A stretch of DNA of 64,000 bases from an uncultured Lachnospiraceae bacterium (GCA_900554205.1 USGM01000003.1:1-64000); one strand, 5' to 3'. Positions 17,603 through 26,119 are shown, counted from the first letter of the stretch. Program-made: numbers and translations. The notes: generated by a model not told the origin, from the sequence alone.

Positions 17603-18652
17603 CTATGTTCCCGGCTTCCAGCCGTTTAACACATTTTCTATGGTATATTTAGCGGCTTCGTCATCGGTAAGCTGTCTTGAGAAGGAAGCGCGGGACGTTG
17701 GGGCGGCACCGGGGCCGTAGGAATGATACTCCGCATAGTAAAAATGTTCATGCGGCTTTTCCCAGTCTGCCCAGCCTGCAGGATGAATGTGCGCGCCGAG
17801 CTCGCAGTTCAGGTAGACGGTCTTTGCCCACTCGCGCCATGGACGGCCGAGCATGACCGTGCCGGCGGGGCAGTCACCGGTGAGTTTACAGTTCAGAAAA
17901 CAGAAACCGAAGGGCTGGTTCTCCGGTGTGGAGGCAGCGGTGATATAGCCGTAGATCACAGCGTCGTCAGGACTTTCCGGCGGTTTCCTATCGCCGGGCA
18001 GTTTGGAGAAGAGGGTGCAGTTTTCAAACCATGCGGTCGCACCGCCGAAGATGAAATCGACGTCACCCTGTATGAGGCAGTTACGGTAGCAATGGCGGCC
18101 GGGAATGCGCGGCCTGTTTTCGCCGGGACCTTTAAAGCCGCCCGGTTTTGCTTCTTTTAATGGAAGAGGAGCGGCGAAGAGAGTGTCCTGACTGCCGATC
18201 AGACGGCAGTTTTCGAGATAGATGCGGTCGCCGTCGGCATAGAGAGCCAGCGCCTGACCGACCGTGTGACCGTAACCGGCATCGTTTTGTATCGTCAGGT
18301 TTTCGGCTGCGAAGTCATGGGTGTCGATTCTGACCGTGGCGGTGCGGAAGGTTCCGCGTTGGTCGCCCTCCGGCATCTCGTCGAAGGCGGCATCACCCCA
18401 GACAAGGGTTACGTCTGACGGAGTGTTTCCTTCGCCGCGCAGGGTCAGGTTAGGGCGTGTGATGACGATTTTTTCCCGGTAGGTGCCGCTGCCGATATGG
18501 AGGATGGCAGGCGGAAGGTCTGAGACGGGGGCAGGGTATTTTTTCTCCTGCTCCGCGGCAGGCTGTATGCTGTCCAGCGCGGCAGTGACCGTGGCGAAGC
18601 ACGGGGGGTGACCGGGGATATTGACATAAAGGTGGAGGGGGGCGTTGCTCAT
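17603..18652 (-). CDS. Pectinesterase (CE8), cytoplasmic
   Basis: A 349-residue carbohydrate esterase family 8 enzyme that removes methyl groups from the galacturonate carboxylates of pectin. The signature motifs are present in order: GSQDTLFA (oxyanion Gln and catalytic Asp), GDVDFIFGGATAWFENC (nucleophile Asp) and LGRPWREWAKTVYLNCELG (substrate-binding Arg and Trp). There is no signal peptide, so it would act on imported methylated oligogalacturonides and supply the cytoplasmic GH28. It follows the HD-GYP gene by 19 bases on the same strand and faces the phosphoesterase. A GGAGCCC site precedes its ATG. Confidence 0.93.
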   Translation of the reverse strand: MSNAPLHLYVNIPGHPPCFATVTAALDSIQPAAEQEKKYPAPVSDLPPAILHIGSGTYREKIVITRPNLTLRGEGNTPSDVTLVWGDAAFDEMPEGDQRGTFRTATVRIDTHDFAAENLTIQNDAGYGHTVGQALALYADGDRIYLENCRLIGSQDTLFAAPLPLKEAKPGGFKGPGENRPRIPGRHCYRNCLIQGDVDFIFGGATAWFENCTLFSKLPGDRKPPESPDDAVIYGYITAASTPENQPFGFCFLNCKLTGDCPAGTVMLGRPWREWAKTVYLNCELGAHIHPAGWADWEKPHEHFYYAEYHSYGPGAAPTSRASFSRQLTDDEAAKYTIENVLNGWKPGT

Positions 18653-18671
18653 GGCACAAGGGCTCCTTATC

Positions 18672-19769
18672 TTACAACAGCGTCTCCACGGTCAGGTGCG
18701 GGCATTCGGACAGGTCGATGTACTGGGTGCCGCACTGGACGATGGGGCGCGAAAGGTTGAATTTGTTGATATAAATGATGTCGCCTTCTCTGCCGTCAGA
18801 AAGGCGGCAGCGGTTCTGAATGTAGGTGTTCACGATATTTTCGAGAATGACCAGCAGGTATTCCACGTCATATTTGCGGAAGCCCTCTGATTCAAAAAGC
18901 TCTATGACCCGGAAGGGGCACATTGGACCACGGTAGACTCTTGTGGCTGTCATGGCATCGTACACATCCGCAATCGCCACAATGCGGGCGTATTTGTCAA
19001 TCTGAGAGCTTTGACAATGCAGAGGATAGCCGGAACCGTCCATGCGCTCATGGTGCATCAGGGCGGCATTCTGGATGTGGATACTTGCCCCGGCCTTTTT
19101 CAGCAGACGATAGCCGATGACCGGATGCTTTTGGATTTCGCTGTACTCATTCTCGGTCAGATGGCAGGGCTTTGTCAGAATATGGTGCGGGATATGCAGC
19201 TTGCCGACATCGTGCAGCAGTCCACAGCCGGTTGCCAGCTGAATCTGGCGTTTGTCGAAGCGCAGCCATGTCGCAAAAATGTTGCAGAGCAGGGCTACGT
19301 TAATGCAGTGGGCATAGGTGGAATCGTCATATTCCCGCATATTGTGGAGCATTGAGAGAATACCGTTCGTATTCTCGCCAAGAGCCGTGATATTCAATGT
19401 CTGCGTCAGCAGTTCCTCGATGTCAAGGGGCATATTCTTCTCTACAACGCTATTCATCACCTGCTTAAATGAGGCGAGGTTCAGTTCGTATTCCTGTCGG
19501 AACTGCTGAAAAGCCGGAGAATTACGGATGCGCGCAGAGTAGGAGGGCTCCCTCGGGGCAGAGATAATCTCATGGGTCTCTGGAAGAGGAACGCTGTCTG
19601 TGATAGAGACGGTCAGAATGCCATACATATCAAGTTTTGTGATCAGACGGTCAGTCAGCTCCGTTCCCTTTGCGAGGATCAGCTGTCCGTCCATATCCAG
19701 AATATCGGCTCCGGTTATCATCCCGGGAACCAGCTGCATTGTGGATAATCTTTTCATGTTAAGCTTCAT
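18672..19769 (-). CDS. HD-GYP domain protein, probable cyclic-di-GMP phosphodiesterase
   Basis: A 365-residue protein. The N-terminal 100 residues (MQLVPGMITGADILDMDGQLILAKGTELTD) form a DUF3391-like domain common in front of HD-GYP modules. The HD motif is LLHDVGKLHIP with His186 and Asp187, and the extended HD-GYP signature HHERMDGSGYP follows about 55 residues later, so both diagnostic parts are intact. These enzymes hydrolyse c-di-GMP to GMP. The last 60 residues (REGDIIYINKFNLSRPIVQCG) resemble a small PilZ-like barrel. The next gene in the same direction is the pectinesterase, which suggests co-expression. The start is ATG 19769; ATG 19757 is an alternative. Confidence 0.87.
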   Translation of the reverse strand: MKLNMKRLSTMQLVPGMITGADILDMDGQLILAKGTELTDRLITKLDMYGILTVSITDSVPLPETHEIISAPREPSYSARIRNSPAFQQFRQEYELNLASFKQVMNSVVEKNMPLDIEELLTQTLNITALGENTNGILSMLHNMREYDDSTYAHCINVALLCNIFATWLRFDKRQIQLATGCGLLHDVGKLHIPHHILTKPCHLTENEYSEIQKHPVIGYRLLKKAGASIHIQNAALMHHERMDGSGYPLHCQSSQIDKYARIVAIADVYDAMTATRVYRGPMCPFRVIELFESEGFRKYDVEYLLVILENIVNTYIQNRCRLSDGREGDIIYINKFNLSRPIVQCGTQYIDLSECPHLTVETLL

Positions 19770-19913
19770 GCCTTTCAGTAACCCATAAACCTTGTGCCTG
19801 AAACTTCAGGAATGGGGTTCATTTTAATGATAAAATTATAATATTTTCCCATGGGAAAGTCAAACTTTAACAGGAAATTTACAAATTGTTAATTCTATGC
19901 CGACAGCTTTATG

Positions 19914-19942
19914 TTGAATCTGGCTGCAAATTCTGTTACAAT
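19914..19942 (+). promoter_or_regulatory. Promoter of secA
   Basis: TTGAAT (19914-19919), 17 bases, then TACAAT (19937-19942) preceded by TGT. Transcription would start near 19949, giving a leader of about 70 bases that contains the small reading frame at 19973-20023. Confidence 0.72.
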
Positions 19943-19972
19943 GGACAATATGGTTTATAAACAAGGTGTCTG

Positions 19973-20023
19973 ATGAGAGCAGCAATACTCGCGGACGACG
20001 GAAAGGTATGGCTATTGTCGTGA
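19973..20023 (+). CDS. Possible 16-codon leader ORF upstream of secA
   Basis: An ATG with AAGG six bases upstream opens a 16-codon frame, MRAAILADDGKVWLLS, whose TGA overlaps the GTG proposed as the secA start (GTGA, 20020-20023). The overlap would allow translational coupling. The peptide is too short to emerge from the ribosome, so it cannot act like SecM. It may also be chance. Confidence 0.35.
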   Translation: MRAAILADDGKVWLLS

Positions 20024-22587
20024 AGGTTATTGACAAGATATTCGGTACACACAGTGACAGAGAATTGAAGAGAATCATGCCTCTGGTAGATAAAATCGAG
20101 GAGCTTCGCCCTACGATGCAGGCGCTGTCTGATGAGGAACTGCGGGGGAAGACGGCGGAATACAAAAAGAGACTTGGAGAGGGAGAGACACTGGACGATC
20201 TGCTGCCGGAAGCGTTTGCAACGGTGAGAGAGGCCGCGCGCCGTGTCCTGAACATGGAGCATTACCGTGTACAGCTGATCGGCGGAATCATTCTGCATCA
20301 GGGACGTATCGCCGAGATGCGTACCGGTGAAGGAAAAACGCTGGTATCTACCGCCCCGGCTTATCTGAATGCGCTGGAGGGCAAGGGCGTTCATATTGTA
20401 ACGGTTAACGATTATCTGGCAAAGCGTGACGCTGAGTGGATGGGACAGGTACATGAATTTCTGGGCTTGTCTGTCGGAGTCGTGCTGAACAGCATGACCA
20501 GCGAGGAGCGTCAGAAGGCATATGGCTGTGATATTACTTATGTGACAAACAATGAGCTCGGCTTTGATTACCTGCGCGACAACATGGTAATCTACAAGGA
20601 GCAGCTGGTGCTGAGAGACCTGCATTTCTGTATCATCGACGAGGTGGACTCGGTATTGATCGATGAGGCGAGAACACCGCTGATCATTTCGGGTCAGAGC
20701 GGAAAGTCTACGGCGCTGTATGAGATGTGTGATCTGCTTGCAAGGCGCATGAAGCGCGGCGACGATGTACAGCAGCTGACGAAGATGGATGCCATCATGG
20801 GCGTGGTTCAGGAGGAGAATGGTGACTTTATCGTAAATGAGAAGGATAAGGTAATCAACCTGACCGAAGCCGGTGTGAAGAAGGTCGAGGATTTCTTCCA
20901 TATTGATAACTTTGCCGATCCCGAGAATCTGGAGATACAGCACAACATCATTCTGGCGCTTCGCGCGCACAACCTGATGTTCCGCGATCAGGACTATGTG
21001 GTCAAGGATGATGAGGTTCTGATTGTCGACGAGTTTACCGGACGTATTATGCCGGGACGCCGTTATTCCGACGGTCTGCATCAGGCGATCGAGGCAAAAG
21101 AGCATGTAAAGGTAAAGAGAGAGAGCAAGACGCTTGCTTCCATCACGTTCCAGAATTTCTTTAATCTCTTTGAGAAGAAGTGCGGTATGACGGGTACGGC
21201 GCTGACGGAGGAGAAGGAGTTCCGCGAGATTTACGGAATGGATGTTGTTGTCATTCCCACGAACCGTCCTGTCATCCGTAAGGATCTTCAGGATGCGGTA
21301 TATAAGACGAAGCAGGAGAAGCTGCATGCCATCGTCAACGCTGTCGAGGAGGCGCATGCAAAGGGACAGCCCGTTCTGGTCGGCACGATTACGATCGAGG
21401 CGAGTGAGGAGCTGAGCCGTATGCTCCAGCGCAGAGGCATCCAGCATAAGGTGCTGAACGCAAAGTTCCATGAGCTGGAGGCGGAGATCGTTGCGGATGC
21501 AGGTGTGCACGGCGCTGTGACGATTGCGACAAACATGGCAGGCCGTGGTACGGACATCAAGCTCGACGAGGAGGCGAGAGCGGCGGGCGGTCTTAAGATT
21601 ATCGGTACGGAGAGACACGAGTCGAGACGTATTGATAACCAGCTGAGAGGTCGTTCCGGTCGTCAGGGAGACCCCGGTGAATCGAAGTTCTATATTTCCC
21701 TACAGGATGATCTGATGAGACTGTTCGGCTCTGAGCGGCTGATCGGTATGTTCAATGCAATGGGAATCCCGGAGGGACAGGAAATCGAGCATAAGGCGCT
21801 GACGAATGCAATCGAGAGCGCCCAGAAGAAGATCGAGAGCAATAACTTCGGTATCCGTAAGAACCTGCTGGAATATGACCGCGTCATGAGTGAGCAGAGG
21901 GAGATTATCTATGAAGAGCGCCGTCGTGTCTTAAATGGCGAGAGCATGAGAGATTTCATCTATAAGATGATCACGGATATTGTTGAAAACTGTGTGGACA
22001 TCAGCATCAACGAGGATGCGGAGCTGGAGGAGTGGAATTTCAATGAACTGAATACGCTGCTCATCCCGACGGTTCCGCTGCTGCCTGTGACGGCTGAGAG
22101 AGTGAAGAAGCCGAAAAAGAACAGCCTGAAGCAGCAGCTGAAGGAAGAGGCTGTCAAGATGTATGAGACCAAGGAGGCGGAATTCCCGAACTCCGAGGCG
22201 ATACGAGAGCTGGAGCGCGTCATTTTGTTGAAGGTCATCGACAGAAAGTGGATGGATCATATCGACGACATGGAGCAGCTTCGTCAGGGTATCGGTCTGC
22301 AGGCATACGGACAACGTGATCCGCTTGTGGAGTACAAGACCAGAGGCTACAAGATGTTCGATGAATTGATCCAGAACATCAAGGAAGAGACCGTCCGTCT
22401 GCTTTTCCATATCAGGGTGGAGCAGAAGGTGGAGAGAGAGCAGGTTGCGAAGGTTACCGGAACTAACAAGGATGACAGTGCGCCCAGAGGACCGGTGAAG
22501 CGCGAAAACGCGAAGATTTATCCGAATGATCCCTGCCCCTGCGGAAGCGGTAAGAAGTATAAGCAGTGCTGCGGACGGAAGGCGTGA
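20020..22587 (+). CDS. secA: Preprotein translocase ATPase SecA
   Basis: About 855 residues, the motor that drives secretory proteins through SecYEG. Visible parts are the Walker A AEMRTGEGKT, the VTVNDYLAKRDAEWM segment, the DEAD-type IIDEVDSVLIDEART, the cross-linking region with VDEFTGRIMPGRRYSDGLHQAIEAKE, the second motor domain with TNMAGRGTDIKL and LRGRSGRQGDPG, and the zinc tail CPCGSGKKYKQCC. The frame is open further up: GTG 19966 and ATG 20008 are alternatives, but neither has a usable spacing to a ribosome binding site, and family members start about six residues before KIFGTHS, as GTG 20020 does. prfB follows after 53 bases, the common order in Firmicutes. Confidence 0.96.
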   Translation: MKVIDKIFGTHSDRELKRIMPLVDKIEELRPTMQALSDEELRGKTAEYKKRLGEGETLDDLLPEAFATVREAARRVLNMEHYRVQLIGGIILHQGRIAEMRTGEGKTLVSTAPAYLNALEGKGVHIVTVNDYLAKRDAEWMGQVHEFLGLSVGVVLNSMTSEERQKAYGCDITYVTNNELGFDYLRDNMVIYKEQLVLRDLHFCIIDEVDSVLIDEARTPLIISGQSGKSTALYEMCDLLARRMKRGDDVQQLTKMDAIMGVVQEENGDFIVNEKDKVINLTEAGVKKVEDFFHIDNFADPENLEIQHNIILALRAHNLMFRDQDYVVKDDEVLIVDEFTGRIMPGRRYSDGLHQAIEAKEHVKVKRESKTLASITFQNFFNLFEKKCGMTGTALTEEKEFREIYGMDVVVIPTNRPVIRKDLQDAVYKTKQEKLHAIVNAVEEAHAKGQPVLVGTITIEASEELSRMLQRRGIQHKVLNAKFHELEAEIVADAGVHGAVTIATNMAGRGTDIKLDEEARAAGGLKIIGTERHESRRIDNQLRGRSGRQGDPGESKFYISLQDDLMRLFGSERLIGMFNAMGIPEGQEIEHKALTNAIESAQKKIESNNFGIRKNLLEYDRVMSEQREIIYEERRRVLNGESMRDFIYKMITDIVENCVDISINEDAELEEWNFNELNTLLIPTVPLLPVTAERVKKPKKNSLKQQLKEEAVKMYETKEAEFPNSEAIRELERVILLKVIDRKWMDHIDDMEQLRQGIGLQAYGQRDPLVEYKTRGYKMFDELIQNIKEETVRLLFHIRVEQKVEREQVAKVTGTNKDDSAPRGPVKRENAKIYPNDPCPCGSGKKYKQCCGRKA

Positions 22588-22640
22588 TGGCTTTCTGACC
22601 TGAGTATCACCATAATGAAAAAGAAAGAGTGTGGCATAAA

Positions 22641-23765
22641 GTGGTAGAATTAGATCAGATGAAAACAGAAATTCTGACCTATGAGACTCCGTTGGCTGAG
22701 GTGAGGGATTCTCTGGATCTTGATAACAAGTCAAAGCGGATCGAGGAGTTGGAGATGGAGATGGAGGCACCCGGTTTCTGGGATGATCCCGACAAGTCCA
22801 ACGCCAAGATGAAGGAATTGAAGAACATGAAGGACACCGTTGCGGAATGCAGCGGTCTCTTTACCCAGTATGAGGATATTCTGACGCTGATCGAGATGGG
22901 ATATGAGGAGAACGACAGCGCGATGGTGGATGAGATTCGCGGTGAACTGGAGGATTTCAAGGCGAAGTTCGATGAGCTGAGGATTTCGACGCTGCTGTCC
23001 GGCGAATATGACAAGGACAATGCCATATTGAAACTCAATGCCGGAGCGGGCGGAACCGAGAGCTGTGACTGGTGCAGCATGCTGTATCGTATGTATACCA
23101 GGTGGGCGGAGCGCAAGGGCTTTTCTGTTGAAGTGTTGGATTATCTGGACGGTGATGAGGCGGGAATAAAGTCCGTTACATTTCAGGTCAATGGTCTCAA
23201 TGCCTACGGCTATCTGAAATCGGAAAAGGGAGTGCACAGACTGGTTCGTATTTCCCCGTTTAACGCACAGGGAAAGCGGCAGACTTCATTTGTGTCTCTG
23301 GATGTCATGCCGGATATTGAGGAGGATGTGGATGTGGAGATTGACGAGAAGGATCTCCGTATCGATACCTATCGAAGCAGTGGTGCCGGCGGACAGCATA
23401 TCAATAAGACCTCATCAGCCATCCGTATCACGCATATTCCGACCGGAACCGTGGTACAGTGCCAGAATGAGAGAAGCCAGTTCCAGAATAAGGACAAGGC
23501 AATGCAGATGCTGAAGGCAAAACTGTACCTGCTCAAGCAGGAGGCGAATGTTGAGAAGCTGTCGGATATCCGCGGTGAGATCAAGGATATTGCGTGGGGA
23601 AATCAGATACGCTCCTATGTATTGCAGCCCTATAAGCTGGTAAAGGATCTGAGAACGGATGTGGAGACAGGAAATGCGGATGCGGTGCTTGACGGCGCGC
23701 TCGATCCGTTCATCAACGGCTATCTGAAGTGGATCAACACGAAGGATCGTGTGACCGAACAATAG
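22641..23765 (+). CDS. prfB: Peptide chain release factor 2
   Basis: About 374 residues, the class I factor that ends translation at UGA and UAA. The stop-codon recognition motif SPF is in VRISPFNAQGKRQ, and the peptidyl-hydrolysis motif GGQ is in SSGAGGQHINKTSS. The N-terminal region runs in one frame through PLAEVRDSLDLDNKSKRIEELEMEME, where many bacteria carry a UGA that needs a +1 shift; here there is none. GTG 22641 (MVELDQ) fits the family; GTG 22629 would add four residues. Translation is probably coupled to secA transcription. A strong terminator follows at 23807. Confidence 0.94.
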   Translation: MVELDQMKTEILTYETPLAEVRDSLDLDNKSKRIEELEMEMEAPGFWDDPDKSNAKMKELKNMKDTVAECSGLFTQYEDILTLIEMGYEENDSAMVDEIRGELEDFKAKFDELRISTLLSGEYDKDNAILKLNAGAGGTESCDWCSMLYRMYTRWAERKGFSVEVLDYLDGDEAGIKSVTFQVNGLNAYGYLKSEKGVHRLVRISPFNAQGKRQTSFVSLDVMPDIEEDVDVEIDEKDLRIDTYRSSGAGGQHINKTSSAIRITHIPTGTVVQCQNERSQFQNKDKAMQMLKAKLYLLKQEANVEKLSDIRGEIKDIAWGNQIRSYVLQPYKLVKDLRTDVETGNADAVLDGALDPFINGYLKWINTKDRVTEQ

Positions 23766-23806
23766 ACGCATGACTATATCTTTTGAAAAAAATATTTGTA
23801 TTTAAA

Positions 23807-23852
23807 AAAGTTCTGTGCTACTCTGAGAGTGAGCATAGAACTTTCTTATTTT
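23807..23852 (+). terminator. Terminator of secA-prfB
   Basis: A 13-bp stem with one G-U pair (23807-23819 and 23832-23844) and a 12-base loop, followed by CTTATTTT. It lies 41 bases after the prfB stop and is a good intrinsic terminator. Confidence 0.8.
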
Positions 23853-23934
23853 ACAGACCAGATTTCAGATGGGTTGCACAGCGTTTCCTTTATTACTCCT
23901 GCGGATCAGACGGTATCTCAAGGGAGGAAAAATT

Positions 23935-24228
23935 ATGGGAACGAATGAAGCGACGGACGCTTTCACGGAGAAACTTGACAGATATGTGAAGAATGCGGCA
24001 GAGCAGAAAGAATGGAGGCTGGAGTATATGACGTTACAGCAGAAATACAGAGAGGAATACGAGGCCGGAGTTGAGGATGGAATAGAACAAGGAATAGAAC
24101 AAGGCAGGCATCAAGAGCGGCAGAACACAGCGAAAAAGCTGGTTCAGATGCAGATGCCCGTGGAGAAGGTTGCACAGGCAGTCGGCGAGAGTGTAGAGAC
24201 TGTAGAGCAGTGGCTGGCAGAGGAATAG
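23935..24228 (+). CDS. Small protein resembling the C-terminal tail of Rpn/PD-(D/E)XK transposase-family nucleases
   Basis: A 97-residue protein with its own strong GGGAGGAAA site before ATG 23935. The middle (EWRLEYMTLQQKYREEYEAGVEDGIEQGIEQG) matches the helical, Glu/Gly-repeat tail usually found at the end of Rpn (recombination-promoting nuclease) proteins. The end (KLVQMQMPVEKVAQAVGESVETVEQWL) is the short helix-turn-helix-like motif that often closes them. The PD-(D/E)XK nuclease domain itself is absent, and no matching coding remains upstream. It is either a decayed remnant or a free-standing tail protein. It converges with the DUF975 gene, 3 bases away. Confidence 0.6.
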   Translation: MGTNEATDAFTEKLDRYVKNAAEQKEWRLEYMTLQQKYREEYEAGVEDGIEQGIEQGRHQERQNTAKKLVQMQMPVEKVAQAVGESVETVEQWLAEE

Positions 24229-24231
24229 GGC

Positions 24232-24999
24232 TTACCTGTTTTGCAGGCTTCCGGGGTTGGCGAGATCCATATAGAACAGTGTATATGTCATGTGCATATA
24301 AGGACTGAGCCAGAGGTTGCCGACACCGAAGGTGAGAAGCGCAAGCAGCTGCAGGGGAACAAAGCTGAGCTCTAGCAGGAAGAGACGCTTGCGATTGCCC
24401 TTGATCAGCCGGAAACTGCTTTTCAGGATGTCGCCGATCTTTTTATCGGGGAAGTCCAACAGAAGAAAATAGGTATTGTCTAATGCAAGAGCCACCGGAA
24501 TATAGATACAGTACCCAAGCGTGTATGCGATCAGTGCATAGAGCAGCCAGCGGTAATTCAGTGTGATCAGATAGTTTGACACAAGGTGCTGACCTGCGCC
24601 GAGGCAAAGATAATTCAGGATAAGCCGGATCGCTGTCAGGACTAAGGTTTTTAACAGGTTTTCACGGTGGAAACCGAAGAAAACATCCAGATAACCGTTT
24701 CTCTGGCGACAGATGATCTTCAGACAGAGATAGTAGGAACCAAAACCGAGAAAACCGTACAATATCTGGGAGATGACTGTACCTGTTCTGTAAATATACA
24801 GTGCAGTGCTGTTTTGATATCCGGCGGAAGAGTACAATGCGGTGATGGAGGATAGCATGTAGGGAAAGCCGAATACGAGTACAACGCCGAAGATAATCAG
24901 CCAGAACAGAAATTGCCCGAGTATAATCGTACCGTAATTTCCGCGCAGAATATCCTTAGCTATATCCTTCAGTTCATAACCCTTTATACGTTGTTCCAT
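24232..24999 (-). CDS. DUF975 family membrane protein
   Basis: About 255 residues with five to six hydrophobic helices. The N-terminal KDIAKDILRGNYGTIILGQFL and the central GFHRENLLKTLVL segments are the usual marks of DUF975, a family of uncharacterised integral membrane proteins in Firmicutes. The C-terminal part with DILKSSFRLIKGNRKRLFLLELSF and WLSPYMHMTYTLFYMDL also fits. ATG 24999 has a TGAGGA site at proper spacing, while ATG 25011 does not. The gene is third in a left-going run after the DUF4190 and SprA-like genes, 33 bases from the latter. Function unknown. Confidence 0.8.
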   Translation of the reverse strand: MEQRIKGYELKDIAKDILRGNYGTIILGQFLFWLIIFGVVLVFGFPYMLSSITALYSSAGYQNSTALYIYRTGTVISQILYGFLGFGSYYLCLKIICRQRNGYLDVFFGFHRENLLKTLVLTAIRLILNYLCLGAGQHLVSNYLITLNYRWLLYALIAYTLGYCIYIPVALALDNTYFLLLDFPDKKIGDILKSSFRLIKGNRKRLFLLELSFVPLQLLALLTFGVGNLWLSPYMHMTYTLFYMDLANPGSLQNR

Positions 25000-25032
25000 T
25001 TCAATCCTCATTTCAAATGTTCTTTGCTGCGG

Positions 25033-25524
25033 TTAAACCGCATAATCGGCATTCATTCCTACATATTTTCCACGGTCGGCAGATTTTAATTCTCTCTGAT
25101 AGGGAGTATCCTCGTTGTAATATTTGATCTGCGTGTGAGTCGTTCCGCCGGAGATATAGGTACGTCCGCATTCCGGGCAGACCGCCGTATGGATGGAGAC
25201 GGAGGCGGATATGACCTTGCCGTCATTCATGGCAGCCTTTTTATATGCATTGGAGACATGCTCCTGCTCATGGGCACGAACTCTTGAAGCAGCGCTTTCG
25301 GGGGAGATGTGAGCTGCACTTTTGAAGGACACCATCTCGTCGGAACCGTCCTGATACTTTCTGTTTTTGCAGGTCTGACATTCTTCGGAAGGGTCTTTTA
25401 TTCCCATGCGCTCCTTACGGTCCTTTTCTTTTTCCTCCTCCATGGGAGTTAGCGGTATGCCAGCCTTGGCTTTTTCTTCGGCAGTTGTAAAATTTGTATT
25501 AATGCTTCCGATTGTAAGATTCAT
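25033..25524 (-). CDS. SprA-related putative metallopeptidase with two CxxC pairs
   Basis: A 163-residue soluble protein. The segment VRAHEQEHVSNAYKKA holds an HExxH zinc-peptidase motif (HEQEH), followed by DGKVISASVSIHTAVCPECGRTYISGGTT, the pattern of the SprA-related putative metalloprotease family. CQTC in the middle and CPEC further on form two possible zinc-binding pairs. There is no signal peptide, although the N-terminus is short and polar. A GGAGGG site sits five bases before ATG 25524. It lies 13 bases after the DUF4190 gene and before DUF975, so the three form one transcript. Proteolysis has not been shown for this family to my knowledge. Confidence 0.7.
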   Translation of the reverse strand: MNLTIGSINTNFTTAEEKAKAGIPLTPMEEEKEKDRKERMGIKDPSEECQTCKNRKYQDGSDEMVSFKSAAHISPESAASRVRAHEQEHVSNAYKKAAMNDGKVISASVSIHTAVCPECGRTYISGGTTHTQIKYYNEDTPYQRELKSADRGKYVGMNADYAV

Positions 25525-25537
25525 AAATTCCCTCCAA

Positions 25538-26044
25538 TCAATTCGTGGCACCGGTTCCGTCCTGCAGGAGCCGTTCATACATCTGGTTCATCTGCTGCTG
25601 AAAAAGGTAGGTGCTGTCGGTGGACTGTGCAGGTGTATGGCTGAATGCGTAAATCAGAATAAAGATTCCGTAGATACAGCCAATTACGCTGAGACAAAGT
25701 CCTGTGCGGCAGTTGCTGTTCAGCGGTTTTCCGTGCCGGTGGCAAAGAAGGACAAAAAGGATTCCCATTGCACCGACGGGCAGTGAGAGATAACAGCAGC
25801 CCAGCGTAATTGAGAGCAGACCGCAAATCAGAGCCGCCAGTGAGAAGCCCTGATCAAAGGGCTGATGCGTGGGCTGATTATAGTAGCTGCTGTGGGAGGC
25901 ATTGCTGTCCCAGTGATCCCAGTTTTTCTTTTTCTGTTGCTCTTCCCATTGCGCCCAGTTTTCACGCGCATTTTCCCAACCGTTGTCGTTGTCGGAGCGT
26001 CCGCTTTGCTGTTGGTTTTCACGGTTATTTTCGTTGAGATCCAC
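25538..26044 (-). CDS. DUF4190-type small membrane protein
   Basis: A 168-residue protein with a GTG start behind AGGAG. The first 65 residues are polar and rich in Asn, Gln, Trp and Asp. Two transmembrane helices follow (GFSLAALICGLLSITLGCCYLSLPVGAMGILFVLL and LCLSVIGCIYGIFILIYAF), separated by the short loop CHRHGKPLN. This is the DUF4190 two-helix layout, with a disordered cytoplasmic arm in front. Function is unknown. It is the first gene of the left-going three-gene unit and has a clear promoter at 26148-26120. Confidence 0.7.
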   Translation of the reverse strand: MDLNENNRENQQQSGRSDNDNGWENARENWAQWEEQQKKKNWDHWDSNASHSSYYNQPTHQPFDQGFSLAALICGLLSITLGCCYLSLPVGAMGILFVLLCHRHGKPLNSNCRTGLCLSVIGCIYGIFILIYAFSHTPAQSTDSTYLFQQQMNQMYERLLQDGTGATN

Positions 26045-26119
26045 GAGTTAAACTCCTTTTGTTCATATGTTTGCTTTGACGTGCGAGAGTTCATGTCCGC
26101 ACGGTCTGAGAACAATTAC

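Noticed and set aside
19936..21618. Long open frame (560 codons) on the minus strand
   Set aside because: It lies opposite secA, whose motifs are complete. The translation is rich in Leu, Arg, His and Gln without domains, as expected for an antisense shadow.
22680..22760. Programmed frameshift in prfB
   Set aside because: The frame is open throughout and no CTTTGA-like site exists, so a frameshift is not needed.
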